DNA of 64,000 nucleotides, from NCBI GenBank assembly GCA_946545645.1, contig CAMNNQ010000051.1, forward strand, positions 62,001-126,000, given 5' to 3'. The DNA is from an uncultured Clostridia bacterium. Lineage in GTDB: Bacteria > Bacillota > Clostridia > Oscillospirales > Ruminococcaceae. Under the pieces are notes generated by a model. It made no database searches. It was not told where the DNA came from and saw only the letters and a list, made by a program, of their open reading frames with translations. Shown one piece after another: positions 49,620 to 57,347 of this stretch (its first letter is position 1; every line of letters begins with the position of its first letter). A program made the translations under genes and the position numbers.

Positions 49620-51200
49620 ATGCCGATAATAATCAATAACATTTCCTCTTCGCTGGATGCGTCAGAGAAGGAGATAGTTTCTAGTGCATTGAAGTCTGTA
49701 GGCCTCGGGTCTGGAATTTGTGCTTCTGTCTATAAGACTTCACTTGATGCCAGAAAGAGGGACAGTATCCATTTTGTTCATTCTGTCTATGCAGAACTAT
49801 TGGATGAGAATGAAGAAAAGTGTCTTTGTGAAAAATATCATGATGTCAAATATGCAGCTCCCTGCAGGCTCGATGCTGTTATAGGTACTGAGAAGCCCGA
49901 GGGAAAAGTCTGCATCGCCGGCTTCGGCCCTGCCGGAATGTTTTGTGCTTTGGTTTTAGCAGAGCACGGCTATAAGCCTGTCATTTTTGAACGCGGTGCC
50001 GATATTGAAACAAGGGCCGGTAAGGTCGGAGAGTTTTGGAACGGCGGTGTACTTGATAGAAAAAGCAATGTCCAGTTCGGAGAGGGCGGCGCCGGGACAT
50101 TTTCCGACGGCAAGCTGACCACCAGGATAAAAGACCCGCTTTGCAGATATGTACTTGAAAAATTTGTTGCCTTTGGTGCCCCGGAAGAAATACTTACAAA
50201 AGCTAAGCCTCATATCGGGACAGATAAGCTGAGAGGCGTTGTTAAAAATCTCAGAGAACGTATTTTCGAGCTTGGGGGCGAGGTCAGGTTTTTGACCCAG
50301 GTCGATGATCTCGTGCTTAACGGAAGAAAACTTGTTTCTGTGAAAGCAGGGGAGTGCAGCGTCTCCTGTTCTGTACTTGTCCTTGCGACCGGCCATTCAG
50401 CCAGGGATACTTTTGAGATGCTTGCATCAAAAGGGATATTCCTTGAGCCCAAGCCATTTTCTGTCGGGTTCAGGATAGAGCATCTGCAATCAGACGTTGA
50501 CAGGAGCCTTTACGGGAAATATGCCGGGAATCCTCTCCTGCCAAGAGGGGAATATCAGCTTTCAGCCAGAGATCCTTCAGGCAGAGCTGTATATACGTTT
50601 TGTATGTGCCCGGGAGGCACAGTCGTTCCCGCAGCTTCTGATGACAGGTCTGTCGTAACAAATGGTATGAGTGTATTTGCAAGAGACGGATCAAATGCGA
50701 ATGCTGCCGTTGCGGCTGCGGTCTCACCTGACGATTTCGGCCATTCTCCCTTGGACGGAATGGATTTTGCTGCTGAGCTTGAAAGGCGGGCATATTCACT
50801 CACAGGTTCATATAAAGCGCCGGCATCGACTGTCGGAGGATTTATGTCAGGGAGAGCTGTATTGGGAAAAAAGGTAGCTCCGAGCTATGCTATAGGTGTC
50901 GAGCCTGTTGACCTTGACAAATTGTTTCCGGGATATATAAGCTCCTGTCTGAAATACGGGCTTGCGGATTTTGCCAGAAAAATGCAATGCTTCAGGGACA
51001 GCGAGGCTATGCTCACTGCTCCTGAGACAAGGACCAGTTCACCTGTAAGGATCACAAGAGGCGATACTTTAAATTCTATATCAGTAGATAATCTTTTCCC
51101 CTGCGGCGAAGGTGCCGGATATGCCGGAGGTATTGTTTCGGCAGCGGTCGACGGTATAAAGGTAGCACTTGAGATAATGAAAAGGCAGGCTCCGGAATAA
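49620..51200 (+). CDS. FAD-dependent oxidoreductase (COG2509-like)
   Basis: The 526-residue flavoprotein has a short N-terminal domain, then an FAD-binding Rossmann motif AGFGPAGMFCALVLAEHGY near residue 100, RKSNVQFGEGGAGTFSDGKL, the second dinucleotide stretch VLVLATGHSA and the C-terminal FAD motif FPCGEGAGYAGGIVSAAVDG. This family is widespread in Firmicutes and lacks a well-defined substrate. GGAG lies six bases before ATG 49620; a TTG four codons earlier is inside the terminator region. Confidence 0.9.
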   Translation: MPIIINNISSSLDASEKEIVSSALKSVGLGSGICASVYKTSLDARKRDSIHFVHSVYAELLDENEEKCLCEKYHDVKYAAPCRLDAVIGTEKPEGKVCIAGFGPAGMFCALVLAEHGYKPVIFERGADIETRAGKVGEFWNGGVLDRKSNVQFGEGGAGTFSDGKLTTRIKDPLCRYVLEKFVAFGAPEEILTKAKPHIGTDKLRGVVKNLRERIFELGGEVRFLTQVDDLVLNGRKLVSVKAGECSVSCSVLVLATGHSARDTFEMLASKGIFLEPKPFSVGFRIEHLQSDVDRSLYGKYAGNPLLPRGEYQLSARDPSGRAVYTFCMCPGGTVVPAASDDRSVVTNGMSVFARDGSNANAAVAAAVSPDDFGHSPLDGMDFAAELERRAYSLTGSYKAPASTVGGFMSGRAVLGKKVAPSYAIGVEPVDLDKLFPGYISSCLKYGLADFARKMQCFRDSEAMLTAPETRTSSPVRITRGDTLNSISVDNLFPCGEGAGYAGGIVSAAVDGIKVALEIMKRQAPE

Positions 51201-51410
51201 TTTTTTTGTTCCGCCCGGCAGAGTTTTTTCAATGAAACCTAGCTGCTTTTCAAAATCTACGCTATCTGATGACATATGACGAGTTGCTGGGATCCGGTCG
51301 GTTTTCCCGCATTCTTTCTCTGCGGCATAATATATATCAACAGCTCCAAGGCCTTGGCTGCTGATGATATAGATCTTGTTCCGCAGAGCAGATGCTTTGC
51401 GGAACTTGCT

Positions 51411-52139
51411 TTATCGGTCTTTAAGGTCTCGCTTGATCTGGTCTGCGATGGACATGACAAATTCTTTCGGCGTCGGCTTCCTGTTGCCTAATACTCCGAA
51501 TGCCCCAAAGTATTTGATCCTGAAATCATGTGTCGTTTTATCCCAATCTCTGCTGATAATAGTCCTGATACCTCTTTCAACGGCGATTATATTTGAATTG
51601 TTCATCTCGGATACTATTTTATAAGCCTTTGATTTGAGAGCGATCTCGCCATTCTTGTCCTTTACATATACGAGGATGGCGTCTCTCAGATATTTGAAAG
51701 ATACGAAATTGGGCCTGATGCAGCCATTTATCAGTTCCTCAGCTATGTAATTCTGGAGATCTTCGTCTTCCTTTATCTTCCTTGTCTCGTTTCTTGTCAT
51801 TATCAGGTCGGTAAGAAGATCTGATACCAGGCAGGGCTTGATGTATTTGTTAATTTTGATCGCATTGTTCTGAGATGCACCTTCAACGGGTGCTCCTGTA
51901 TCCTCCAATGCAAAGAAGAACGGCTCGGAGCTTTTGTGGCACAGAAGTTCGCTTATCTCTGAATCGGTGATGCTGTTATCACAGAAGACCGCTTTGAGAG
52001 TGTCTTTCCTTGAAAGACAGTATACAGGGACAAATTTTCTTATAGTTTTGATGATATCGTAGCCTTGGTTGCTGAAATACTCCTCAAGTGCCAGAGAGTA
52101 TCCGCTGTCTACGGTAAAAATAAGGCTGTTGGTAATAAT
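51411..52139 (-). CDS. Spo0A-like regulator with apparent AUU start
   Basis: The frame of about 242 residues contains no ATG, GTG or TTG in its first 77 codons, yet reads without stops from just after GGAGG (52152-52148). ATT 52139 sits eight bases after that site, so AUU is the likely start. The C-terminal 120 residues match the Spo0A DNA-binding domain: FKYLRDAILVYV, AVERGIRTIISRDW and RKPTPKEFVMSIADQI. The N-terminal half looks like a worn receiver fold, ending NKYIKPCLVSDLL with the Lys-Pro of receivers, but a clear acidic pocket is missing. Its promoter (52184-52212) is strong. The shortest conventional reading begins at TTG 51908. It may tune sporulation genes. Confidence 0.8.
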   Translation of the reverse strand: MITNSLIFTVDSGYSLALEEYFSNQGYDIIKTIRKFVPVYCLSRKDTLKAVFCDNSITDSEISELLCHKSSEPFFFALEDTGAPVEGASQNNAIKINKYIKPCLVSDLLTDLIMTRNETRKIKEDEDLQNYIAEELINGCIRPNFVSFKYLRDAILVYVKDKNGEIALKSKAYKIVSEMNNSNIIAVERGIRTIISRDWDKTTHDFRIKYFGAFGVLGNRKPTPKEFVMSIADQIKRDLKDR

Positions 52140-52183
52140 TGTCGATTCCTCCAGTTTGTTGTTGAATTTACTGCAGCGTTGTA

Positions 52184-52212
52184 ATTATATCCTATTTGGT
52201 GCACAATTACAA
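52184..52212 (-). promoter_or_regulatory. Promoter of the Spo0A-like gene
   Basis: Minus-strand TTGTAA (52212-52207), 17-base spacer, TATAAT (52189-52184), giving a leader of about 38 bases to the proposed AUU start. Confidence 0.75.
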
Positions 52213-52365
52213 GGCCTTTTACTTATTGTTTACTTTTGTTTTGAAGATTGTAAATATCTTTTTTTAAAAACATCTTTTTAAATCGGAAATGTAAGAAGCT
52301 GCGACTTTTTGTTAAGTATAAATTTATAATTTCCTGTTGAATAATTTACACAGAGGTGTTCCTGA

Positions 52366-53115
52366 TTGTACGAAGAACAGTATTATGAACCTGTTTCTCT
52401 GCCTAAGATCAGAGACGGGCTGATCTTGTATGCTGCAGTATTGCCTGTTGCTGCGCTTTTTATTGAAAACTATGCAATAAATAAGTATCTGGGTCTGCTG
52501 GTATGGGCTATTGTGCTTATCATGAGGCCGGTAAGCTGTTATTTGGATCTTAGGCGGATCATAAAAAAAGGTTATAGCTTTGATATATCTCCCAAGCTCT
52601 GTTTATTGCCGACAGTGTATATTTTCAAGCGAAGCATGGCATTAAGAAGGAACACGGTTATAGCTATCATATCCTTGATCTGTATCGGTTACGGCGCAAT
52701 GGGGAATGGTTTTGTCGCAGGGTTGAGAGTTTCTGACGATTCCATACTGGAGGCTGTAAAAAACCAGTCGGTAAGCCATACCAGCGGATTGAAGGACTAT
52801 AATGTTTATGATTCTTTTTCCGCCGCATTTGAAAAAAAGGTTGATGATGCTTCATATTCGGTTGTTTCTTACGGAGATAAGAGGATCGTAACTGCGACCG
52901 GAGTGAAAAAGGCTGACGGCAAGACTAAAGTCACTTTCGTATTTACCGTTGTTCATGACGGATATGCCTATACTGCTTTTGAACTGAATGAAGTTCGTGA
53001 AAATGATATCCAGCTTAAAGGAAAGGAAAAGAAAACTCTGTTGGACGAGCTGTTTGATCCGGAAAGCGGCAACGCTGATGGATCATTGTCCGATAATACG
53101 GATCAGACTGCTTGA
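52366..53115 (+). CDS. Uncharacterised membrane protein
   Basis: The 249-residue protein is not recognised. It has two hydrophobic segments in the first 70 residues (ILYAAVLPVAALFI; YLGLLVWAIVLIM), a third near 105-125 (TVIAIISLICIGYGAM), then a soluble C-terminal domain of about 110 residues with alternating beta-like stretches (YSVVSYGDKRIVTATG, KVTFVFTVVHDGYAYTAF). The tail is acidic and Ser/Asp rich. Start is TTG 52366 after AGAGGTG. It is divergent from the Spo0A-like gene; a link is possible but not shown. Confidence 0.75.
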   Translation: MYEEQYYEPVSLPKIRDGLILYAAVLPVAALFIENYAINKYLGLLVWAIVLIMRPVSCYLDLRRIIKKGYSFDISPKLCLLPTVYIFKRSMALRRNTVIAIISLICIGYGAMGNGFVAGLRVSDDSILEAVKNQSVSHTSGLKDYNVYDSFSAAFEKKVDDASYSVVSYGDKRIVTATGVKKADGKTKVTFVFTVVHDGYAYTAFELNEVRENDIQLKGKEKKTLLDELFDPESGNADGSLSDNTDQTA

Positions 53116-53126
53116 ATTTTTGATCA

Positions 53127-53155
53127 TTGACATCTGGCAGTAAAAAGGGTATAAT
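53127..53155 (+). promoter_or_regulatory. Promoter of the DUF5685/J-protein operon
   Basis: TTGACA (53127-53132), 17-base spacer, TATAAT (53150-53155). Confidence 0.82.
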
Positions 53156-53216
53156 ATACAATGATGTGATCTATGAGGATCTATCGACATCCCTTGCTTG
53201 CAGAACGGAGAAATAT

Positions 53217-54116
53217 ATGTTCGGATACATCAGACCTTATAAACCTATGCTCAGAATGTGTGAGTACGAGGGTTATAAAAGCATTTATTGCGGAATATGC
53301 AAGGCGCTGGGGCGCAATTTCGGGACTGTTCCGAGATTGGCTTTGAGCTATGACGCTGTTCTGCTGGCGCTGCTTGAAATGTCTGTTAAAAGGATAGAGC
53401 TGAAAGCTGAAATGCAGAGATGTATCATCCACCCTGTCAAAAAGCGTAATGTTGCTGTCTCTGAAGGGCTTGATTATTCTGCATACGTCTCTGTCCTGCT
53501 GACATATCATAAGCTGAAGGATGATCTTCGTGACAGCAGCTTTACAAAACGTGCTGCCGCGGAAACTGCTTTAACGGCTGTTTCCGGTGCTTACAAAAAA
53601 GCTGTCAGAGTTTATCCGCATCTTGCATCTGTCCTTGATTATTGGATGAAACGTCAGAAAGAGCTGGAGGATCAAAGATCTGAAAGTCTCGATATCGCCT
53701 GTGAACCAACAGCAAGGATCATGAAAGCCATTGCTGAAGGCTTAGCGCCCGATGATAAGTCTATGGCAAGGAAACTCGGAAGATTCGGTTATTTCCTCGG
53801 AAGATATCTTTACATTATTGATGCTGTTGACGATCTAAAAGCAGATTGTGAGAGCGGAAACTATAATCCTATCGCAATAAAATATGGCCTCAAAGGCAAG
53901 ATCTCTGATATAGAGTTCAATGAAGCGGCAGAGAATACTGCTTTCAGCATCAGGCTGACCCTTGGAGTTATGGCTCGGAATTATGTAAAACTAGGCGAGC
54001 TTTATTATAAGCCAATTATCGATAATATTATCTACCTTGGCATGACCGATATTCTAAAAAAAGTCGTCAAGGGAGAATACAGAAAGAACACAAAAGAAAG
54101 GAAAGATAAGATATGA
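53217..54116 (+). CDS. DUF5685-family protein
   Basis: The 299-residue protein starts MFGYIRPYKPMLRMCEYEGYKS and continues YCGICKALGRNFG, then LSYDAVLLALL, the conserved opening of DUF5685. The CxxC here and other Cys residues may bind metal. The remainder is mostly helical (resembling helical prenyl-synthase-like folds: YIIDAVDDLKADCE). The start at 53217 follows CGGAG; an earlier in-frame start coincides with the -35 element and is not real. A J-domain gene overlaps its end by four bases, a pairing seen in many Clostridia. Function unknown. Confidence 0.85.
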   Translation: MFGYIRPYKPMLRMCEYEGYKSIYCGICKALGRNFGTVPRLALSYDAVLLALLEMSVKRIELKAEMQRCIIHPVKKRNVAVSEGLDYSAYVSVLLTYHKLKDDLRDSSFTKRAAAETALTAVSGAYKKAVRVYPHLASVLDYWMKRQKELEDQRSESLDIACEPTARIMKAIAEGLAPDDKSMARKLGRFGYFLGRYLYIIDAVDDLKADCESGNYNPIAIKYGLKGKISDIEFNEAAENTAFSIRLTLGVMARNYVKLGELYYKPIIDNIIYLGMTDILKKVVKGEYRKNTKERKDKI

Positions 54117-54787
54117 ATGATCCGTATGAGGTCCTTGGAGTTTCGAGAAATGCAACAGTTGATGAGGTAAAATCAGCTTACAAAGCACTGGTAAAGAAAT
54201 ATCATCCCGACCAGTATCAGGATAATCCGCTTGCTGAGTTCGCAGAGGAGAAAATGGCTGAGATAAACGCAGCTTACGATGCAGTAATTGAAGATATCCG
54301 CACCGGTAGAGTAGGGAATTACGGCAATAACAGCCGATTTTCAAGCTCGTCAAATACCGGTTATAACAATGCCTATAACAACGCTTATAACAGCGATTAT
54401 TCTCAGAGCAGTCAGTTCTATGTTGACTACTCTGAGATCAGAAGGCTCCTCTCCGGAGGTAATGTGACTCAGGCCGAGCAGATGCTGGACAATGTCGAGC
54501 TTCAGGATAGAAGTGCAGAATGGTATTTTCTTAAAGGAAATGTAGCCTATGGAAGAGGCTGGCTCGAAGAGGCTTATAAGTATTTCACACAGGCTGTTCA
54601 GATGGATCCTAACAACAGCGAGTATTCCGCAGCTTTGAGAGCTATGGATCAGCAGCGAAACGGGAATATGCAGGGGATGCCCAACAGAAGCGCGACTGGC
54701 AATGATATATGCGACTGTCTGTCTACATTGTGCATCATCGATTGCTGCTGTGAATGTATGGGCGGAGACTTTATCCGCTGCATCTGA
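54113..54787 (+). CDS. J-domain protein with TPR-like region and Cys-rich tail
   Basis: The 224-residue protein has a J domain at residues 2-64 with PYEVLGVSRNATVDEVK and KKYHPDQY, including the HPD tripeptide that activates DnaK. A Ser/Asn/Tyr-rich linker (about 70-105) leads to a TPR-like hairpin (WYFLKGNVAYGRGWLEEA, YFTQAVQMDPNN). The last 25 residues carry about nine cysteines (CDCLSTLCIIDCCCECMGG...). The tail could bind metal or attach to the membrane. It is coupled to the DUF5685 gene (ATGA overlap). Confidence 0.9.
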   Translation: MNDPYEVLGVSRNATVDEVKSAYKALVKKYHPDQYQDNPLAEFAEEKMAEINAAYDAVIEDIRTGRVGNYGNNSRFSSSSNTGYNNAYNNAYNSDYSQSSQFYVDYSEIRRLLSGGNVTQAEQMLDNVELQDRSAEWYFLKGNVAYGRGWLEEAYKYFTQAVQMDPNNSEYSAALRAMDQQRNGNMQGMPNRSATGNDICDCLSTLCIIDCCCECMGGDFIRCI

Positions 54788-54795
54788 TTGTAGCT

Positions 54796-55338
54796 ATGAA
54801 AAACGATCTGGCTTTCAGAGTCGCACTGGGCGGTGTGATAACATCGCTTTGCCTGTTTTTCATGTTCTGCTCAGGGTTCCTGCCGATGCTTGACTACACT
54901 ATCCCGACATTCGCCGGGTTCCTTATGGTCATAATGATCGTCGAGACAAATACCGGCTGGGCGTTTCTTACTTATGTTTCTGTAAGCACACTCTCTCTGC
55001 TGATAACTCCGAATCTACAGGCTTCGCTTTTGTTTTTGATGTTTATGGGATATTATCCTATCCTAAAATACTATCTGGATAAGCTTAAAAACCGACCTTT
55101 GGCTATTGCTGTCAAGTTTTTAGTCTTTAACGCTGCTATAACCGCTTTCTATTTCCTCTTCCAGTTCGTGTTTATGACAGAGGACCTTCTTGAGGGTATG
55201 GAACAATTTGGTAAATACGCTCTTCTTGTGCTTTGGGGCGGTGCTAACATTGTTTTCATCATTTATGACAGGCTTGTCGGTCAGCTTACGGATATATATG
55301 TAAATTGGTTTCGCAAGAAAATACTGAAAAGAAAGTGA
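54796..55338 (+). CDS. Uncharacterised integral membrane protein
   Basis: The 180-residue protein is largely hydrophobic with about five transmembrane helices (for example VALGGVITSLCLFFMF, FAGFLMVIMIV, FLVFNAAITAFYFLFQFVF, LLVLWGGANIVFIIY) and a basic C-terminus. No family is firmly recognised. The start at 54796 (MKNDLAFR) is chosen because the upstream in-frame ATG lies in the J-protein gene; no strong ribosome site is visible. It sits between the J-protein and a DedA-type gene. Confidence 0.75.
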   Translation: MKNDLAFRVALGGVITSLCLFFMFCSGFLPMLDYTIPTFAGFLMVIMIVETNTGWAFLTYVSVSTLSLLITPNLQASLLFLMFMGYYPILKYYLDKLKNRPLAIAVKFLVFNAAITAFYFLFQFVFMTEDLLEGMEQFGKYALLVLWGGANIVFIIYDRLVGQLTDIYVNWFRKKILKRK

Positions 55339-55344
55339 GCGAAG

Positions 55345-56076
55345 ATGTCTGATAATAACTGGAAGGATAAAAACAGCGCATCCTATAAGCGCCGCGTTCA
55401 GATCATCAGTATAACGGCTTTTGCTGCGTTTATAGTTCTTGCGACCGTGCTTTGTATCCCTCTGATAAAGGATCTCAGGACCCCGGAAGGCCTGGAACGG
55501 ATGAAGGAACGTCTTGAGAGCTACGGAGGCTTTGTCGGGGGTGTTATCTTCACTTTTCTTCAGGCTTTGCAGGTAGTAATAGCTGTAATTCCGGCTGTGC
55601 AGATAGTCGGCGGAGTGCTGTTCGGATGGTTTCTCGGAACGCTTCTTTCTTTCGCAGGGATCCTCATCGGTACATTTTTGATATTTGTTATCGTAGAAAA
55701 ATTCGGCAGACCGCTTGTAGAGGCTTTTGTTGATGAAAAGCTGATGAAGCGCTATAAGTTCCTTCATGATGAAAAAAAGCTCGTCCGTATTTTGATGATC
55801 CTATATCTTATCCCGGCAATACCAAAGGATGTCATCAGTTATATCGTTCCTCTGACAAATGTAAAAAGGCGCGATTTTTTCCTGTTTGTTATGCCTTGCA
55901 GATTGCCTGCTATCATATTGTCTACCGTTTTCGGGAGCAGTATCATAGATGGGCATTTTAAAGCCGCTGTTATAGTATTCGGAGCCTGTATTGCCGTTGC
56001 TTTACTCGGATTTCTTTTCAAAGATAAGGTGCTTGACAAGCTCGGCAAGCGGAGAGAGAACGATCATAAAGAATAA
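55345..56076 (+). CDS. TVP38/TMEM64 (DedA-superfamily) membrane protein
   Basis: The 243-residue protein carries the SNARE-associated/DedA core: VVIAVIPAVQIVGGVLFGWFLG, GTFLIFVIVEKFGRP and YLIPAIPKDVISYIVPLT, with re-entrant loops and several transmembrane helices. Relatives move phospholipids or undecaprenyl phosphate between leaflets. Last gene of the operon, followed by a terminator at 56075. Confidence 0.9.
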   Translation: MSDNNWKDKNSASYKRRVQIISITAFAAFIVLATVLCIPLIKDLRTPEGLERMKERLESYGGFVGGVIFTFLQALQVVIAVIPAVQIVGGVLFGWFLGTLLSFAGILIGTFLIFVIVEKFGRPLVEAFVDEKLMKRYKFLHDEKKLVRILMILYLIPAIPKDVISYIVPLTNVKRRDFFLFVMPCRLPAIILSTVFGSSIIDGHFKAAVIVFGACIAVALLGFLFKDKVLDKLGKRRENDHKE

Positions 56077-56123
56077 AACCGCAAGAGCGGCCAGTGTATT
56101 TACGTCGCTTCCTGCGGTTTTAT
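56075..56123 (+). terminator. Terminator after the DedA-type gene
   Basis: A 9-bp stem (AAAACCGCA / TGCGGTTTT) around a larger loop with internal AGCG/CGCT pairing, ending TTTTAT. Confidence 0.7.
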
Positions 56124-56163
56124 ATAAAATCCTTGTTTCATTTTATTTCTTTGTCTTTCGTAC

Positions 56164-56192
56164 TTGACAAACAAGATATTAGGTGCTATAAT
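56164..56192 (+). promoter_or_regulatory. Promoter of tRNA-Gly
   Basis: TTGACA (56164-56169), 17-base spacer, TATAAT (56187-56192), 10 bases before the tRNA. Confidence 0.85.
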
Positions 56193-56202
56193 AATAGACG
56201 AT

Positions 56203-56277
56203 GCAGATATAGTATAGTGGTTATTACTTCAGTTTCCCAAACTGAGAATGCGGGTTCGATTCCCGTTATCTGCTCCA
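56203..56277 (+). tRNA. tRNA-Gly(CCC)
   Basis: Acceptor stem GCAGATA/TATCTGC with encoded CCA. The anticodon stem TCAGT/ACTGA surrounds loop TTCCCAA, giving anticodon CCC. The T arm GCGGGTTCGATTCCCGT is normal. Confidence 0.96.
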
Positions 56278-56288
56278 ATAATTGACAG

Positions 56289-56322
56289 ATCCTTCGCTTT
56301 TCTTGAGCGAGGGATTTTTTTG
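56289..56322 (+). terminator. Terminator after tRNA-Gly
   Basis: A 10-bp stem (ATCCTTCGCT / AGCGAGGGAT, one G-U) followed by seven T. Confidence 0.85.
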
Positions 56323-56808
56323 TTATCTGTTCTTCCTTGCTCCGATAATTTTGATGCACCTGATATTCTCATAAGAATAAGATGTCAGCGGCCGATTAAA
56401 TGCTGGAGCAGAGTGAGCAGCAACATAAGGTGTTCTTTTACGGATATCGACAACGAGGAGACTGTGATAATATCTTTTGTTTGTTCCAAGCTGAATAACA
56501 TCTCCGATATCTGCATTATCCAATTGTACTATCTTTCCAAATGGCCCCAAACCTTGGTTGTTCACAATGAATCTGTAAAATGCATCAACACCTGTCCATG
56601 CTGCTGCTCGGTCATCAAGTGAATTGTAGTACCAGCCTGTATCACGGGTAGGGTTCATTAATGCACCGCCGGCAAAGAGACATTGTGAAACAAAGTTGGT
56701 ACAGTCTCCGCCCAGATTTTCAAAATTATAATAACCAGGATTAAAAGAAAAAGCCCACCTGTGTGCATATTCGGTTTCAGCACCGGTGTTGAGGGGATAT
56801 TCTGTCAT
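56323..56808 (-). CDS. Amidase-domain protein (Amidase_6-like)
   Basis: The 161-residue protein consists of one papain-like domain with GGDCTNFVSQCLFAGG (catalytic Cys), RYYHSLLVVDI (His) and VAAHSAPAF. This is the putative amidase domain (PF12671-type) found in clostridial wall or secreted proteins. It has no signal peptide, so it may be a cut-down or cytoplasmic version, or leave by another route. AGGAGG lies nine bases before the ATG. Confidence 0.88.
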   Translation of the reverse strand: MTEYPLNTGAETEYAHRWAFSFNPGYYNFENLGGDCTNFVSQCLFAGGALMNPTRDTGWYYNSLDDRAAAWTGVDAFYRFIVNNQGLGPFGKIVQLDNADIGDVIQLGTNKRYYHSLLVVDIRKRTPYVAAHSAPAFNRPLTSYSYENIRCIKIIGARKNR

Positions 56809-56918
56809 AGTTGTATTCCTCCTGAACTGATATTATGCTGAGTAACAGTATATTATTCTTTTTAACAGAAAACCAGATGTAGCAGTGTTAGCTTTTTGCG
56901 GTATGTTATTATGACATA

Positions 56919-56956
56919 AAAAACGTCTTTTGCTCATAAAGACAAAAGACGTTTTT
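56919..56956. terminator. Hairpin in the amidase/tRNA-Leu gap
   Basis: A perfect 14-bp stem (AAAAACGTCTTTTG / CAAAAGACGTTTTT) with T runs on both strands. No gene is seen between it and the tRNA-Leu terminator; the rest of 56809-57061 looks empty. Confidence 0.7.
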
Positions 56957-57061
56957 GTGAAAGGCAAACGGAGAAGAGGACCGGAAAATGATATTTATAA
57001 TCGAATAAAACCCTTCTGCTTCTGTTCATCGGAAAGATACGCCCAAAGCCATAACAAAAGA

Positions 57062-57089
57062 AAACCCTTGCCCATTAAAGGGCAAGGGA
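57062..57089 (-). terminator. Terminator after tRNA-Leu
   Basis: A perfect 9-bp stem (CCCTTGCCC / GGGCAAGGG) followed on the minus strand by TTTTC. Confidence 0.82.
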
Positions 57090-57113
57090 ATTGAATGGTG
57101 CACGCCGTGCACT

Positions 57114-57197
57114 GGTGCGGGTGACAGGACTTGAACCTGCACACCGTTCGGCATTAGAACCTAAATCTAACGTGTCTGCCAATTTCACCACACCCGC
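57114..57197 (-). tRNA. tRNA-Leu(UAG)
   Basis: Minus strand reads acceptor GCGGGTG/CACCCGC with encoded CCA, a long variable arm, and anticodon stem TTAGA/TCTAA around loop TTTAGGT, giving anticodon TAG. Confidence 0.96.
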
Positions 57198-57215
57198 ATA
57201 GCTTAAAGCTTTGTT

Positions 57216-57244
57216 ATTATACCATACTGAAATTGTTTTGTCAA
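57216..57244 (-). promoter_or_regulatory. Promoter of tRNA-Leu
   Basis: Minus-strand TTGACA (57244-57239), 17-base spacer, TATAAT (57221-57216). Confidence 0.85.
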
Positions 57245-57288
57245 GGCTGTTTGCCTTTTGTGTTTATCTAAAAGTTTGTAAAATAGGC

Positions 57289-57317
57289 TTGATTTATTGT
57301 TAATAATGTGGTATAAT
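57289..57317 (+). promoter_or_regulatory. Promoter of recJ operon
   Basis: TTGATT (57289-57294), 17-base spacer, TATAAT (57312-57317). An in-frame start at 57297 lies inside it and is not used. Confidence 0.75.
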
Positions 57318-57347
57318 ATAGTATTATTTATCGGAGAGGTCGGTTTT

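Noticed and set aside
51257..51460. Short frames in the gap after the FAD oxidoreductase
   Set aside because: No ribosome site or family pattern; the gap holds only a GTTCCGCA/TGCGGAAC hairpin without a T run.
53127..53216. Longer start for the DUF5685 gene
   Set aside because: It would begin within the TTGACA promoter element, upstream of the transcription start.
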